DNA of 64,000 nucleotides from Lamellibrachia columna (Eukaryota; Annelida; Polychaeta; Sabellida; Siboglinidae): NCBI GenBank assembly GCA_963662155.1, contig OY759274.1, positions 18,316,416 to 18,380,415 of the forward strand, read 5' to 3'. Shown piece by piece: positions 24,537 to 38,422 of this stretch (position 1 is its first letter; each line of letters starts with the position of its first letter). The notes under the pieces were generated by a model. It saw only the letters and a program-made list of their open reading frames with translations, ran no database searches and was not told where the DNA came from. The position numbers and the translations under genes were made by a program.

Positions 24537-24589
24537 AAAGACAAGCGCACAAAAGGTTTTGAAGAACTTTTTGGGGACCTGACATGTTA

Positions 24590-25023
24590 TTGATGGTTAG
24601 CACAACAATTTGTATGTTGTCCTTTTTATGCAATTTACAGGATTCTTCGAAGACACTTCCTCTCAAAATATAGTAATCTTATTTCAGTTTCTGAGTTCAA
24701 GTTTCAACTTTAACAACAGAAAGTCAATATGGCCACCATTAGCCTCTTATACACCAAGCTCTTGGTAGTTGTAGTGAAGTTGTTGCTCCATAAGTATCGA
24801 TATTGCTGAAGTTGCAAAGCTTTTATTTCCGCTGTCGAACTGCCCTCAAATGAGATGATGGCTCTAATGTATGTAAATGATTTTACTTCCTCTCGGTGTT
24901 ATCCCTTCATCGTTATTCATACATTTTTCGCATTGGCATAGTTTATCATAGTGATATTTTGCGAGTTTCTGTAGTTCGTGTTGTGTTAATTCTGTGATAT
25001 ATATGTCATCAGCAAAGTAATGA
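24590..25023 (-). mobile_element. LINE relic of the second clade (copy 2)
   Basis: Paralogous to 8165-8612. Here the catalytic block reads [19 protein letters not shown], followed by a [10 protein letters not shown] segment with fewer stops. Only the C-terminal half is left. Confidence 0.65.
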
Positions 25024-25282
<259 letters not shown>

Positions 25283-25495
25283 TCATAAAGACTCATAATA
25301 CTGATCATTGTGGTATCATAATTAAAACTGATTTCCAGTTTGAAACATCGCCATCTGCTACAACTCGCTGTCAACTGTCAGTCAGCCATTGTTCTGTCCT
25401 GTCGATTATGCCCTCCTCGATACCAAGGGCTTTTAATTTAAGTAGTATTCTTCGATGTGGGACTTTGTCAGTAGCCTTCTGAAAATACCATATTG
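25283..25495 (-). mobile_element. CR1 reverse-transcriptase fragment
   Basis: Matches 9447-9645: the minus strand has the KVPHRRILLKLKALGI-like block and WLTDSxQ. The CR1 3' part present in copy 1 (8690-9290) is missing here. Confidence 0.65.
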
Positions 25496-25662
25496 ACGTG
25501 AGTCATCATTGGTAATGATGGGTTGACAAATGTCATCGAAAAATGTGTCACAATGTCGATAAACTTTTATTCAAAATATAATATTTTTTTTGGGGAGCAA
25601 ATTATCTAACTCAATCTGAAAACTATATCGTTTAAACTTTGCATGTTCACCCTCTAACCATT

Positions 25663-25875
25663 TGGGGCGCGGGAGGCGTAATTGTTATCACGTTGGACTC
25701 TCAATCGAGAGAACCCGGGTTCGAATCCGTACGCTACAGTTTCAAAGATTGGGCAATTCGATTCACCCCACGATGCTTCAGTTTACCTAGCTGTATAAAT
25801 GATTACCTGGCTACAGACAGTGGTGGATATGTGAAGAAACAATATTCGCGCAGTAATTGCTCCGTGATTTAATGC
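25663..25875 (+). mobile_element. tRNA-derived SINE (copy 2)
   Basis: As at 9830, with B box GGTTCGAATCC near 25718 and body GATGCTTCAGTTTACCTAGC, TATAAATGATTACCTGGC. The A box is slightly decayed (GTAATTGTTATC). Confidence 0.65.
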
Positions 25876-26017
25876 TTCCCGTCGAGATGGCTTTGGAATT
25901 AACAACTCTGCCGGGGGGTGAAGTCTAATGAGCTTTGAACAATCGCAACGACAAGATACTGCACTATATGAGAACGTACCGTTATCTTTACCATCCACCA
26001 GGGGCACTACCTCAGAA

Positions 26018-26420
26018 GGTCACGGCTCGCTCGTTCAGATGGCGCCAACAAAAAAGTCCTACCTACGTCTCTGCTCATCGATAAAAACTAAGTTGCTTCA
26101 CAGGGTGAACCACATCGTTTGAGGTTTTCTTACGCAACTCGCAATTAGTTTCAGTCATAGACACAATGAACTAAGAACCGAGAGCAATTTAATCTAAATA
26201 ATGACAAAAAGCATGTGTCTTCCATCGTGATTTTCCTTTCTAGAGAAACACGTCACATCATACATTATGTTGCGTGCAAACGCCTGGACGTCCGAGCAGG
26301 TGTGAGAACGCTCTATATCTATGTCTCCACGGACAATGTCGGCGCCTTTGTAATGCTGCACTTTATGTATGTTTCGTTTTTCAAACTTAGCATGTATGTT
26401 TTGTACAGTTTATCATAATG
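26018..26420 (+). repeat. Recurrent block with candidate 56-nt exon (copy 3)
   Basis: Aligns with 10181-10580. The acceptor is TTTTCCTTTCTAG and the donor CAG/GTGTGA. Confidence 0.35.
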
Positions 26421-26477
26421 TATCAGATATATGCATAGGCCATAATACCATTCAATTGCTAAGTGATATAGTTACAA

Positions 26478-26684
26478 ATGTACAGCATGTCCCAACATCC
26501 AATACAAGATGAAACGTTGTATTCCTGCGGATGTGGACAATATCAATATTTAATGGACGTGCAATGTCAACACCACAACAATATTATTGATTGTACTATA
26601 AATAGTCCATTACAAAATGAAGTAGTCGGCCCACGACACAATCAGGATCGTAACCAAAATCGAGACCAGAATATAACATCATAA
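26478..26684 (+). other. Open frame with CGCGQY motif (copy 2)
   Basis: 68 codons, including SCGCGQYQYLMDVQCQHH and ending NQNRDQNITS. Aligned to 10644-10850 without indels. Confidence 0.2.
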
Positions 26685-26905
26685 TAAACTGACTCAGAAT
26701 GTTACAGAGATAATCTGAAAATAAAAAATTTGCTGGGCAGTCCCATAACCCCAACCACAAATACTAAAGTTGATTATCACATTTGGGGACTAATTCCCGC
26801 TAAGATTTTAAGTTTCAACAATGTGTAAATCGCCTAAAATGATTGACGGACATAATATAAATGTTGAATAAAGAAACGCTCAACAATTGTTATTAATACA
26901 ACGCT

Positions 26906-27358
26906 TCAAAACGTCACCAGCTGTCGTCCGCGAAAGCCGTACCTGCCCGGATTGAAATACTCAATGGCAAGTTGACGTTCGGTAGCAAACGTAGCACATA
27001 CCCGAAGAGTCACCTCCGGGCTCATCGGACCAACCGGCTGATCGGCCGGCGCTGTCACCGACGACACACGGTTTTTGTATTTATCATCTATGGGTAGTGG
27101 ACGCCAGTGGTCTGACGCAATTGGCGACGATAATACGAGTCCAGCAGGGCAAAGTTCGTCTGACACAGGCCCCAAATACCCATGTTGTAGGTTAGCACAG
27201 GCAACACAAACGATGCGTAAAGATTTCAAACTGATATGAGTTAATTTGAACCTCACTGTTCACATACAACAAAGTACGACACTTCCGAGATATTTTAGCT
27301 TTAGGTGGTAATGTTTTTTAGTATTGTTCAGCTCGACGTGCAATACCTGGTGTGCCAT
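26906..27358 (-). pseudogene. Gene B copy 4, exon 1 donor deleted
   Basis: Exon 2 (27230-26906, 325 nt) is open and one codon longer than in copies 3 and 5. An 18-bp deletion near 27292 removed the end of exon 1 and its GTAAGT donor, so the two-exon model cannot be spliced. It might use another 5' exon. Otherwise it is a pseudogene. Confidence 0.35.
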
Positions 27359-27801
27359 CCCCGCTGTATACATTACGATGTCAGGAGAACATACGCAATA
27401 TTTTTTCTAAGCAAAATACAAAATGCTCAGCAATATGCATATTGCATATTTGTACATCCGTATATGATTGAATGATTGACGCATTATGATGTTCCTATTG
27501 TCCAACGATTGATAAAACCAAAGAATGTGGCTAACTATGTCATTGTTTCAATTAATAATTAAGTGGAAATGTATCAAGAACAGGAGGAATCGTATTTGTT
27601 TTTATGCTTCCAAAAAGCCACTACAGTAGCAGAGAACAAAACGCAATGACTCCTCTGTGGATTTTCGGGCTGATGGATGGAGTTCTACACCACACAATGT
27701 GAAGTTAGCCTGTTCTTTACGAAGACAAATTTAGACGTCATGTTAAATTTCTTACCATTTCAAATTGTCTCTCAACTTATTGAACGCTGCTTTCTCGGAG
27801 A

Positions 27802-28254
27802 AAATTAGCGCACTGAGTTATCAGCCCACGAGGGCTCGAAGAAATTAACGTTGGGGTTTCGAACACTGGCTCGTGGAGCATAGGGGGTCAATGCCAGTCT
27901 AGACTAGACAATGTAAATTAGCGCACTGAGTTATCAGCCCACGAGGGCTCGAAGAAATTAACGTTGGGGTTTCGAACACTGGCTCGTGGAGCATAGGGGG
28001 TCAATGCCAGTCTAGACTAGACAATGTAAATTAGCGCACTGAGTTATCAGCCCACGAGGGCTCGAAGAAATTAACGTTGGGGTTTCGAACACTGGCTCGT
28101 GGAGCATAGGGGGTCAATGCCAGTCTAGACTAGACAATGTAAATTAGCGCACTGAGTTATCAGCCCACGAGGGCTCGAAGAAATTAACGTTGGGGTTTCG
28201 AACACTGGCTCGTGGAGCATAGGGGGTCAATGCCAGTCTAGACTAGACAATGTA
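27802..28254. repeat. 113-bp tandem repeat, four copies
   Basis: Starts AAATTAGCGCACTGAGTTA and ends GACTAGACAATGT. Starts lie at 27802, 27915, 28028 and 28141, exactly 113 bp apart, and I see no difference between copies. Unit 2 has a single diverged copy at 43993-44098 with the same flanks. Confidence 0.97.
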
Positions 28255-28704
28255 ACGGGGTTGACAATAAAGCCTAGATGGGTCCATTAGTAGAGTAGGT
28301 ACTGCTTCTAAAACATTCCCATTATAGATATTAGGTCGTCCTTCCGGTGTACTTGTATTGTCAGTTTGCCGGGTTCGAACAATGATATGGGTTCGGTTTA
28401 CTAACGCCCGATATCCAGTGTTCGCTTTCCACAAATTCAATTATCCTTTGGAGACTGGTCGACCCATACTGACAAGAGGACAATTTTTCATTTCTTGCAT
28501 ACCAAATAAATAAATAATACTGTAAATTACCGCCTTTTTTGTTCATGATGCGTAACTAAACTTAACATTCATTGTTTCGCCATCTGGTGAATAGCTAAAT
28601 GAGTCATCATTGATTGACAATTTGACGCGTTAATTTCTTCGAGTCCTCACTGTTTGATAACTCGACACGTTAACATATTTTTTAGACGCGTGACGTTTAC
28701 CGCG
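28255..28704. other. Noncoding stretch shared with unit 2, nothing recognised
   Basis: Aligns with 44099-44540. No gene or repeat family is recognised. Confidence 0.55.
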
Positions 28705-28797
28705 TTTATGTCCCTATCGGCCTGACCTACTGATTTATGTCCCTATCGGCCTGACCTACTAATTTATGTCCCTATCGGCCTGACCTACTGATTTATC
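28705..28797. repeat. 31-bp tandem repeat, three copies
   Basis: The unit contains TATGTCCCTATCGGCCTGAC. Unit 2 has one copy near 44546. Confidence 0.95.
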
Positions 28798-28909
28798 ATG
28801 TTAGGACTCACGACGCGATTTGTATTGTTGTCCGCTCTGTCCACTGCCTAGCACAATCCGGACACCTTGCATACATACACGCGGACGTACATACATACCC
28901 CACATACCC

Positions 28910-31740
28910 CACATAATGACCCCATCCATTTACCTATCACCACTTCCAATCTGCAGAATGAACCCACCCATTTCACAATCACTAGAATGGTCCCATCCAT
29001 TTCCATATCACCAGAATTACCCCACATACTTCCCAACAACCAGATTGACCACACCCACTTCAAAATCGCCACACAGAACCTCCCACTTCCTAAACACCAT
29101 ATTGAAAACTCACTTCTCAACCACCATATTGACCCACCCACTTCAAAAACACCATGTTGACCCACACTCGTCGCAATCACCACAATGACCCCACCCATTT
29201 CCCTATCAACGTAAAGACCACACCCAAATGTGTATCATATAATATCTTACCAACTTCCCAATCACCGGAATTTATCCACCCCTTTCCAATCACCATAATG
29301 ACCCCAACCACTTCCTAAATACCGGAAAGACCCAAACACTTCCCAATCACCGGAATTTTCCCACACCTTCCCAATCACCAGAATGACCCCACCCACTGCT
29401 GAATGACCCCACCCACTGCTGAATGACCCCACCCACTGCTGAATGACCCCACCCACTGCTGAATGACCCCACCCACTGCTGAATGACCCAACCCACTGCT
29501 GAATGACCCCAACCCACTGCTGAATGACCAGGATGACCGCCAACAATTTTCTATTCACCGGAATGACCCAAACATTTCCTTCCCAATCTCCCAAAGACCC
29601 ACCCATTTTCCAATCACCATATTGGCCCCAGCCATTTCCCTATCACCAGAATTACCCCCACGTACTTCCCAACAACCAGATTGACCACACCCACTTCCCA
29701 ATCACCATATTGAACCACCCACCTCCTAAACACGATATCGACAACCCAATTACCAACCACAATATTGACACACCCACATCCCAATCACCAGATTGACCCA
29801 CTCTCTTCCAAAACGCCAAACTGACCGACACACGCTCAATTCAACAGATTGACCCCACGACTTTCCCTAACATTGTAAATACCGCACCTTTTATCAATCC
29901 CATAAAAAATCCCACCCAATTCTCAAACACCATATTGACCGACCCACATCCGAATCAACATAATGACCCAACCTATTTACCTATCATCTTAATTACCGCA
30001 CCCACTTTTCAATCAAAAGAAATTCCCACACACATCACAATCAGCAGAAGCTGCCTTCCCACTTCCCAATCACCGGAATTTTTCCACCCCTTCACATCAA
30101 CAGAATGACTCCACCCACTTACCAATCACTATAATGAACCCAACCACTTCCCAATCACCGGAATTACCCAAACACTTCCCAATCACTAGATTTATCCCAT
30201 CCATTTCAAATATGCAGAAAGAATCCACCCATTTCACAATCACAAAAATAAAAACACCCTTTCCCCTATCATCATAATGACCACACCCACTTTTCAATCA
30301 TATAATATCCGACCCACTTCCCAAGCACCGGAATTTCTCCAACCCTTTCCATTTACCACAATGACCCAAAACACTGCTCAATAAACATAGTGATCCCCAA
30401 CAATTTCCCATTCATCGGTAAGACCCAAACATTTCCTCACCAACCACCAGATTGACTCACCCACTTCCCAATCTCCAGAATGACCCCAACCATTTCCAAA
30501 TCACCAACCCACGACTCAATCACCATATTGACCCAGTACTTCCAGTACACCATTTTGACCCACACTCGTCACAACCACCATTTCCCTATCATCACAATGA
30601 CTACACCCAACTTTATAACATATAATATCCCACCAACTTCCCAATCACCGGAATTTCTCCACCCCTCTCCAATCACCATAATGACCCCAACCACTTCCAA
30701 AATATCGGAAAGACCCAACCACTTCCCAATCACCGGAATTTTCCCACCCTTTCCCAACTAACAGAATAACCCCACACTGCTCAATGACAAGAAAAACCGC
30801 CAACAATTTCCCATTCACCGGTATGACCCAAACATTTCCTTCCCAATCACCAGATTGACTCACTCACCCAATCTCCAGAATTACCAACCATTTTCCACTC
30901 ACCAGAAATACCCCATCCATTTCCCTATCACCAGAATTACGACACATACTTCACAACAACCAGACTAACCACGCCCACTTCTCAATCACCATATTGAACC
31001 GCCCACTTCCTAAACACCACATTGACAACCCACTCCCAACCACCACATTGACCCACCCACGTCCCAATCACCAGACCCCACGTATTTCCATATCATCGTA
31101 ATTACCACACCCACTTTTCAATCCTATAAAAATCCCACCCACTTCCAAATCATCAGAAGCAGCCCACCCACTTCCCAATCACCGGAATTTCTCCAACCCT
31201 TCACATCAACAGAATAACCCCACCCACTCACCAATCACAAGAATGAACCCAACCACTTCCCAATCACTAGAAGGAACCCAACCATTTCCCAAACACCATA
31301 TTGACCGACCCACATCCCAATCAACAGAATGACCTCACCCACTTTCCTATCATCATAATTACCCACCCACTTTTCAATAAAAAAAAAAAGATCCCAACCT
31401 CTTCCCAATCACCAGAAGCTGCATACCCACTTCCCACATACCGGCATTTCTCCAACCTTCCCATCATCAAAATAACCCCTCCCACTTATCAATCACCAGA
31501 ATGACGCTAACCACTACCCAATGTTCGGAATTACGAAACACTTCCCAATCACTAGAATGATCCCAACCACTTCCCAAACACCAGGTTGACCCTCCCACTT
31601 CCAAAACACCATATTGTCGTACCCACGTCCCAATCAACAGAATGACCCCACCCATTTCCCTATCATCATATTTACCCCACCCACTTTTCAATCACAAAAA
31701 AATCACACCCACTTCCCAATCACCAGAAGCAACCCATCCA
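28910..31740. repeat. CACCC-rich degenerate satellite, 2.8 kb
   Basis: An imperfect repeat of about 25-30 bp built from CACCCACTTCCCAATCACC and (A)GAATGACC or CATATTGACC words. It is strongly strand-asymmetric, with the plus strand rich in C and A and very poor in G. Within it, CCACTGCTGAATGACCC repeats about seven times at 29394-29524. Unit 2 has an equivalent at 50666-53536. Open frames in it are artefacts. Confidence 0.9.
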
Positions 31741-32113
31741 CTACCAAATCGACTGCAGCTGAAAGTTCATTAGCTAATACGTCTGCATCATTTCTACTTA
31801 AATGAAGCCCATCCTTCTTGTACATATCAGTCATCCCCAAAAAACATCCCCAGAAATCCACAAATCCAACTTCCTTTTCCCTAAATGTCTGCAGGACTAG
31901 CATGTTAAATGCAATTCTCCGGCAATTTCGATATCCCTGACCCTTGTGTCCCTTTACTGGTAAAATCCCTGACACCATTATCTGATCAACTCGCGTCTGC
32001 TTTAGTGCTCTGATTAACTGCCTGTATTTCCTAAGTGTGACAGTTGTTTCCTCACTCTCTACATTATTCGTTCCTATGTGTACTAAGACAGATTCTCCCT
32101 TGCCCGGACTCAT
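31741..32113 (-). mobile_element. CR1 ORF1 fragment (SGNH-esterase domain)
   Basis: The minus strand encodes VLVHIGTNNVESEETTV near the start and DGLHLSRNDADV near the end, matching the full-length CR1 ORF1 at 46.9-47.3 kb. The fragment is truncated at both ends. Its upper end joins directly to a piece of gene A exon 2. Confidence 0.8.
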
Positions 32114-32115
32114 GA

Positions 32116-32682
32116 TTTGTAGCAGCCTACGCAGCTATTGAAGTAAGTGACAACTTAAGGGACGGTCGTTTCATTTCAAGTCCACAAACGTATAGCGTTG
32201 CGTATTGGTGGGTGGTAGTTTGGTCGTCACTACCTTTTGTGGGACAAACGAATGTTTTTTATTGGAAACATGCGCGTTATTTTATGTCCACAAACACGTA
32301 TTGAGGGGTGTGTGGTGGTCGTAACCTATGTTAAGCATTAAGCGTTTTCTTGGACTTATGCGACGACCCCCTTAGTACTGCTAGCTATATCGCTTTGGTA
32401 CTGTGTTCTGAGCGAATGTAAGCAAAGGGATGCTGGTATTAGAGCAGAAATGGAAACGAATACACGCAGGGTGTGATAGTTTCTGAGAAAGAATCACAGA
32501 GGAAGCGGGTAGCAGTTAATCCACTACAAGCCGTTTGTTGTTGTAACAACAAACATGCATTCACCACGTACAATGTTATGTTTTGTGGTAATCAGTACAT
32601 TTGACTAGTTCTGTGTTTGATCAATAGGAAGAAGCCAATGATCCGAGTTTGTTGGTGAATGCAGACAACGACGAGGCGTTCG
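32116..32682 (+). pseudogene. Inverted gene A fragment: end of exon 2, intron 2, exon 3
   Basis: The plus strand has the last 27 nt of exon 2 (32116-32142) with donor GTAAGT, intron 2, the acceptor CAATAG and exon 3 (32628-32682). The exon 3 donor GTTAGT is mutated to ATTAGT. The start codon and most of the signal peptide are missing at the CR1 junction, and no exon 4 or 5 follows. Confidence 0.8.
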
Positions 32683-32747
32683 ATTAGTGTCAATTACGAC
32701 AATGATTTGTAGCGTGAATTATATATATAATCGGCATGCGTGTTTGG

Positions 32748-32882
32748 ATGTATGTATGTATGTATGTATGTATGTATGTATGTATGTATGTATGTATGTA
32801 TGTATGTATGTATGTATGTATGTATGTATGTATGTATGTATCTATGTATGTATGTATGTATGTATGTATGTATGTATGTATG

Positions 32883-32913
<31 letters not shown>

Positions 32914-32925
32914 GTATGTATGCAT
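32748..32925. repeat. (TATG)n microsatellite
   Basis: Nearly pure TATG with single TATC and AAGT changes. Confidence 0.97.
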
Positions 32926-32960
32926 GCATGCTTACATACATGCATGCGTACATACATACA

Positions 32961-33392
32961 TGGCTGGCGGGCCGTGCTGCACGCTGGCCGTGGACAGACC
33001 AAGCTGGCGGGCCATGCTGCACGCTGGCCATGGACAGACCAAGCTGGCGGGCCATGCTGCACGCTGGCCGTGGACAGACCAAGCTGGCGGGCCATGCTGC
33101 ACACTGGCCGTGGACAGACCAAGCTGGCGGGCCATGCTGCACGCTGGCCGTGGACAGACCAAGCTGGCGGGCCGTGCTGCACGCTGGCCATGGACAGACC
33201 AAGCTGGCTGGCCATGCTGCACGCTGGCCATGGACAGACCAAGCTGGCTGGCCATGCTGCACGCTAGCCGTGGACAGACCAAGCTGGCGGGCCGTGCTGC
33301 ACGCTGGCCATGGACAGACCAAGCTGGCTGGCCATGCTGCACGCTGGCCGTGGACAGACCAAGCTGGCGGACCATGCTGCACGCTGGCCACC
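32961..33392. repeat. 40-bp GC-rich minisatellite, about 11 copies
   Basis: The unit is GGACAGACCAAGCTGGCGGG plus a second half containing CATGCTGCACGCTGGCC. A longer array is at 55378-56084. All six frames are open because the unit lacks stop words, so no coding is implied. Confidence 0.97.
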
Positions 33393-33811
33393 GATATATT
33401 AACACCGACAACCTTCTAGCTAAGATAAGAATACGGCGCCTACATATTTTTACTATGTCAAATTATTCAGGAATTTTAATTACGCGAAACCCACAAATTT
33501 TAATTACACGAAACTCCCAAATAGCATTTATTGAAAGAAAACTCGGATTATATTACCAGAGATGGGCATGCGCAGTGATCGCTTCCTGTCTTCCATTGGA
33601 CACCAGTCAACTGGCCTTGAATGAATGTGATCTTGTCTGACAACTCATTCATGCAAATCTAGACACGTTGACTTAGTTCACCTCCCTCCTTCCTGCTATA
33701 TGCCTCCATGTCGAGGATAATCGGTCGAGTCGTCCGTTCAGTTGATGAGAACGACTGTGGATGAACAGTCCGATTTGTGATGCGAAGCGTAAGATCGACA
33801 AGACGTTTGTT
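33393..33811. other. Noncoding boundary stretch between units 1 and 2
   Basis: Aligns with 56085-56476. No gene is recognised. Confidence 0.5.
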
Positions 33812-34546
33812 TTCCTTGTGGTGGGTCTTTGTATCACTGTCGAGCTTTCTGACAGTACTTTTACCTTTAGTAATTATTTCGCCATTACACTGCTATTTGT
33901 GCACTCTGCGATCTGACATTCCGTTCTATCGAAGCTGGTGGTGGTCCACGTTTCGCTACCATACATTATAATTGGGGCTGAACCGAAGGTTGAAGACACG
34001 TGCCTTCAGTTAGATTACGATCGTGGGAATAGCCATATGTCTAACACTCTCAATAATTTCTAAGAAAGACAATGCGTGGTGATTGGGAGGTTGACCCTAA
34101 AACTAGAGGGATCTAACCGACAACCAAAGGGATATGTGAGGATGAAATCTATGTCGCACCTCTCCCAATAAGTAGGAAGTGCGATAATGGAATATTGACC
34201 TGAAAGTAAGTAGGCGATGGAACGATAATACCACTATCAAAACCCCTCGAATGTATGACGTGGAAGGTACTCGCAAAATGGATGTAGATGAGGACCCCCT
34301 AGCCGATGAAAGTGGGAGATACATACTTATGTCACATCCCCTCTTGTATGGCAAGAATCGCATTTAGATTGTTACTGCACTGTTGACGTTTGTGTGACAT
34401 GTTGTTGGTAGTATTCGTGGATCGGAAGAATTTACGTTCAGATTGTCCACAACGATATGAATGTAGCGGTTATGTGTGTAAGCATTTTGTTCAACTAATT
34501 GTGTCATTTAAGCCAACAAAACAAACACATGTTTGGTGGAATACGG

Positions 34547-34552
34547 TTTATT
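34547..34552 (-). terminator. Poly(A) signal of gene A copy 2
   Basis: AATAAA on the minus strand about 285 nt past the stop codon, in the same place as in copy 1. Confidence 0.5.
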
Positions 34553-34835
34553 ATCAATGACTGAATGACCACGTACAATGACAAAAACAATTTAAAACAC
34601 AACTCACCCCCGTGTGAGCAACCATACTGTGTAACTGGTTACCGGTAATATCTTTCGTGCAAAACATAGACTAGTTACTATGACAGTTATTATTGTAGAC
34701 AAAGTTAGTATAACTAAATATTTCCAAGAGCACATGAAATGTAACTTAAAATATTGGAAACACAGTCAAATACAATCAAATGACAACTTTAACCGACACC
34801 ACGTAGCAGTCATCTGCTTGCATTGTGGCGGCCCC

Positions 34836-36865
<2,030 letters not shown>

Positions 36866-37059
36866 TGTCTCTTCAAAGCAGCTATGTAAGGAGAGAAGTA
36901 ATTCATTCAGCATATTACTAATAATATATAACATGATTTCTTTCTACTCAATGCTTATTCGCCAATTTCATTCAGTTAAATGTATTATTCTATGCTGATA
37001 TGAAGAGCAACTTTTAATAAAATTTAATTTCCTTGAAAACAAACGTCACACTTCCTTAC

Positions 37060-37144
37060 CCGATTCAGTGGCAATAAGGTCTTCGTTCAAGTGACGAGTC
37101 GTGCCCTTTCAGTGTTGAATCCGACCTAGCATTGCCTCTTTATA
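37060..37144 (-). promoter_or_regulatory. TATA box and noncoding first exon of gene A copy 2
   Basis: TATAAA at 37144-37139 (minus). The first exon ends at 37060 with donor CGG/GTAAGG. Conserved with copy 1. Confidence 0.6.
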
Positions 37145-37445
37145 TAGCAAGCAAGCGTGAATGTGCTGCGTGTATGTGATCATTGAAACGGATTCAGCAA
37201 AGCGTAGCATTACGTCGGCATGCAGACGTGTTCATTATTAGTGACATCAGTATTTGTATTGCCATCTCGAATTTGCCTTCACATGCAATATGAGTTTTTT
37301 AATACGTATTTTGTGCCGGCGTAGACGTAATTTATTAGGTGAGTTGTTGTCTGCAAACATCAGTATAACATGCTGAAAGTTAGTTGTGACATTTTATCGT
37401 GACCTTCCTGCCGAATCACGCAATCATATCTTCGTTTTTGTCAGT

Positions 37446-37616
37446 ATGCTGTTCCCTTGTATTCTGCAAACAGTGAATATTGATCTGGTTGGTTTATGTT
37501 ACTGTTCACTTGGATGCCTAAGAATTGATTGGACCGAAGCAGAATTATCAAAGATCGTCGAACAAGCTGCTGATTATAGGGCTGACTCACCCCAGACAAC
37601 GTCAACGTCAGCTTAA
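37446..37616 (+). CDS. Candidate exon divergent from gene A, with single-copy minisatellite precursor
   Basis: The open frame from ATG 37446 runs 56 codons and includes LRIDWTEAELSKIVEQ. It ends inside the single copy of the 40-bp sequence. I do not recognise the protein. Two substitutions and one missing C separate it from the unit 1 copy. No splice model. Confidence 0.25.
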   Translation: MLFPCILQTVNIDLVGLCYCSLGCLRIDWTEAELSKIVEQAADYRADSPQTTSTSA

Positions 37617-37621
37617 AGGCA

Positions 37622-38290
37622 ATTCTCCAGTGTAGATAACGGTAGCGGCTGAGCGCTTGTTCTCATAGCTCGAGAGAACGCTTTCACAATTGAGGAGAAA
37701 TTAATTTACATGTGTATATTACGCCATTTCAACTTAGTTACTTAGTAGTAAATGGACGTATTAAAAAAAAAATGTTCATCCCTGGACATTCAAAAGCTAC
37801 GGCTTAATGATTTAAAGTGTACCTTGCTATTAAACATATCGTAGGTAACTTATATAAAATAACTTCAAGTACTGCTGAACACTGAATATATGTGTTGTTT
37901 CTTGTCATTGTGGATTAAATGATGTTGTGCTAAACAAAAATGCACGTTCCCAGGAAGAAACAAAAACACATTTTATGCTGTAAAGCAATGGCAGACAGAT
38001 TATTATATACATCACCAATTGTCTCTACATTATGTTTTCGTCCATTTCAGTTTGATCATGAATTAAATAAAAAAATAGTATTTCCCTCGGATTAATGTGT
38101 ACTGGTACTGTTTTATGATATGTTATAATTAATGTGTTGTTTGTGTGATGTTTTTCCTTTCTTGATGCTTGATGCGATACTCCATAAACAAGTTATCGCA
38201 TCTAAACTAGGAGATTGTGAGTTATAGATCACCAGCTCTTTGATTCCGCGACATATTTGTTTCCATTTCCCGGTGTGGGATGTTTTATTT
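37622..38290. other. Noncoding stretch, nothing recognised
   Basis: Aligns with 5328-5980. Confidence 0.6.
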
Positions 38291-38294
38291 GTCC

Positions 38295-38422
38295 TTCATA
38301 GACACCAGGCAATAGGGGCCAACGGCTTCTAGCCTCTCTTTCGAAAGACACAGGCAATGTGGAGTGAACGAAATTGCCCCTCGATCGACAGTGCGGCGCT
38401 CTGCCGCCAAGACACAGCGCTT
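38295..38422 (-). mobile_element. Degenerate tRNA-derived SINE-like segment (copy 2)
   Basis: Same as 5985-6116 with a few substitutions. Confidence 0.35.

Noticed and set aside
27802..28254. 113-bp repeats as a CRISPR array or tRNA cluster
   Set aside because: The copies abut directly without variable spacers, the genome is eukaryotic, and the GTTTCGAACA word is not a proper B box.
28820..31691. Many 60-120 codon frames in the CACCC satellite
   Set aside because: Low-complexity satellite. Frames differ between the two units and carry indels not in multiples of three.
32920..33419. Long open frames over the 40-bp GC-rich minisatellite (WPWTDQAGGPCCTLA- and GLSTASVQHGPPAWSVH-type), also at 55.3-56.2 kb
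   Set aside because: The 40-bp unit has no stop in any frame and is not a multiple of three, so frames rotate. There is no start, signal or splice context.
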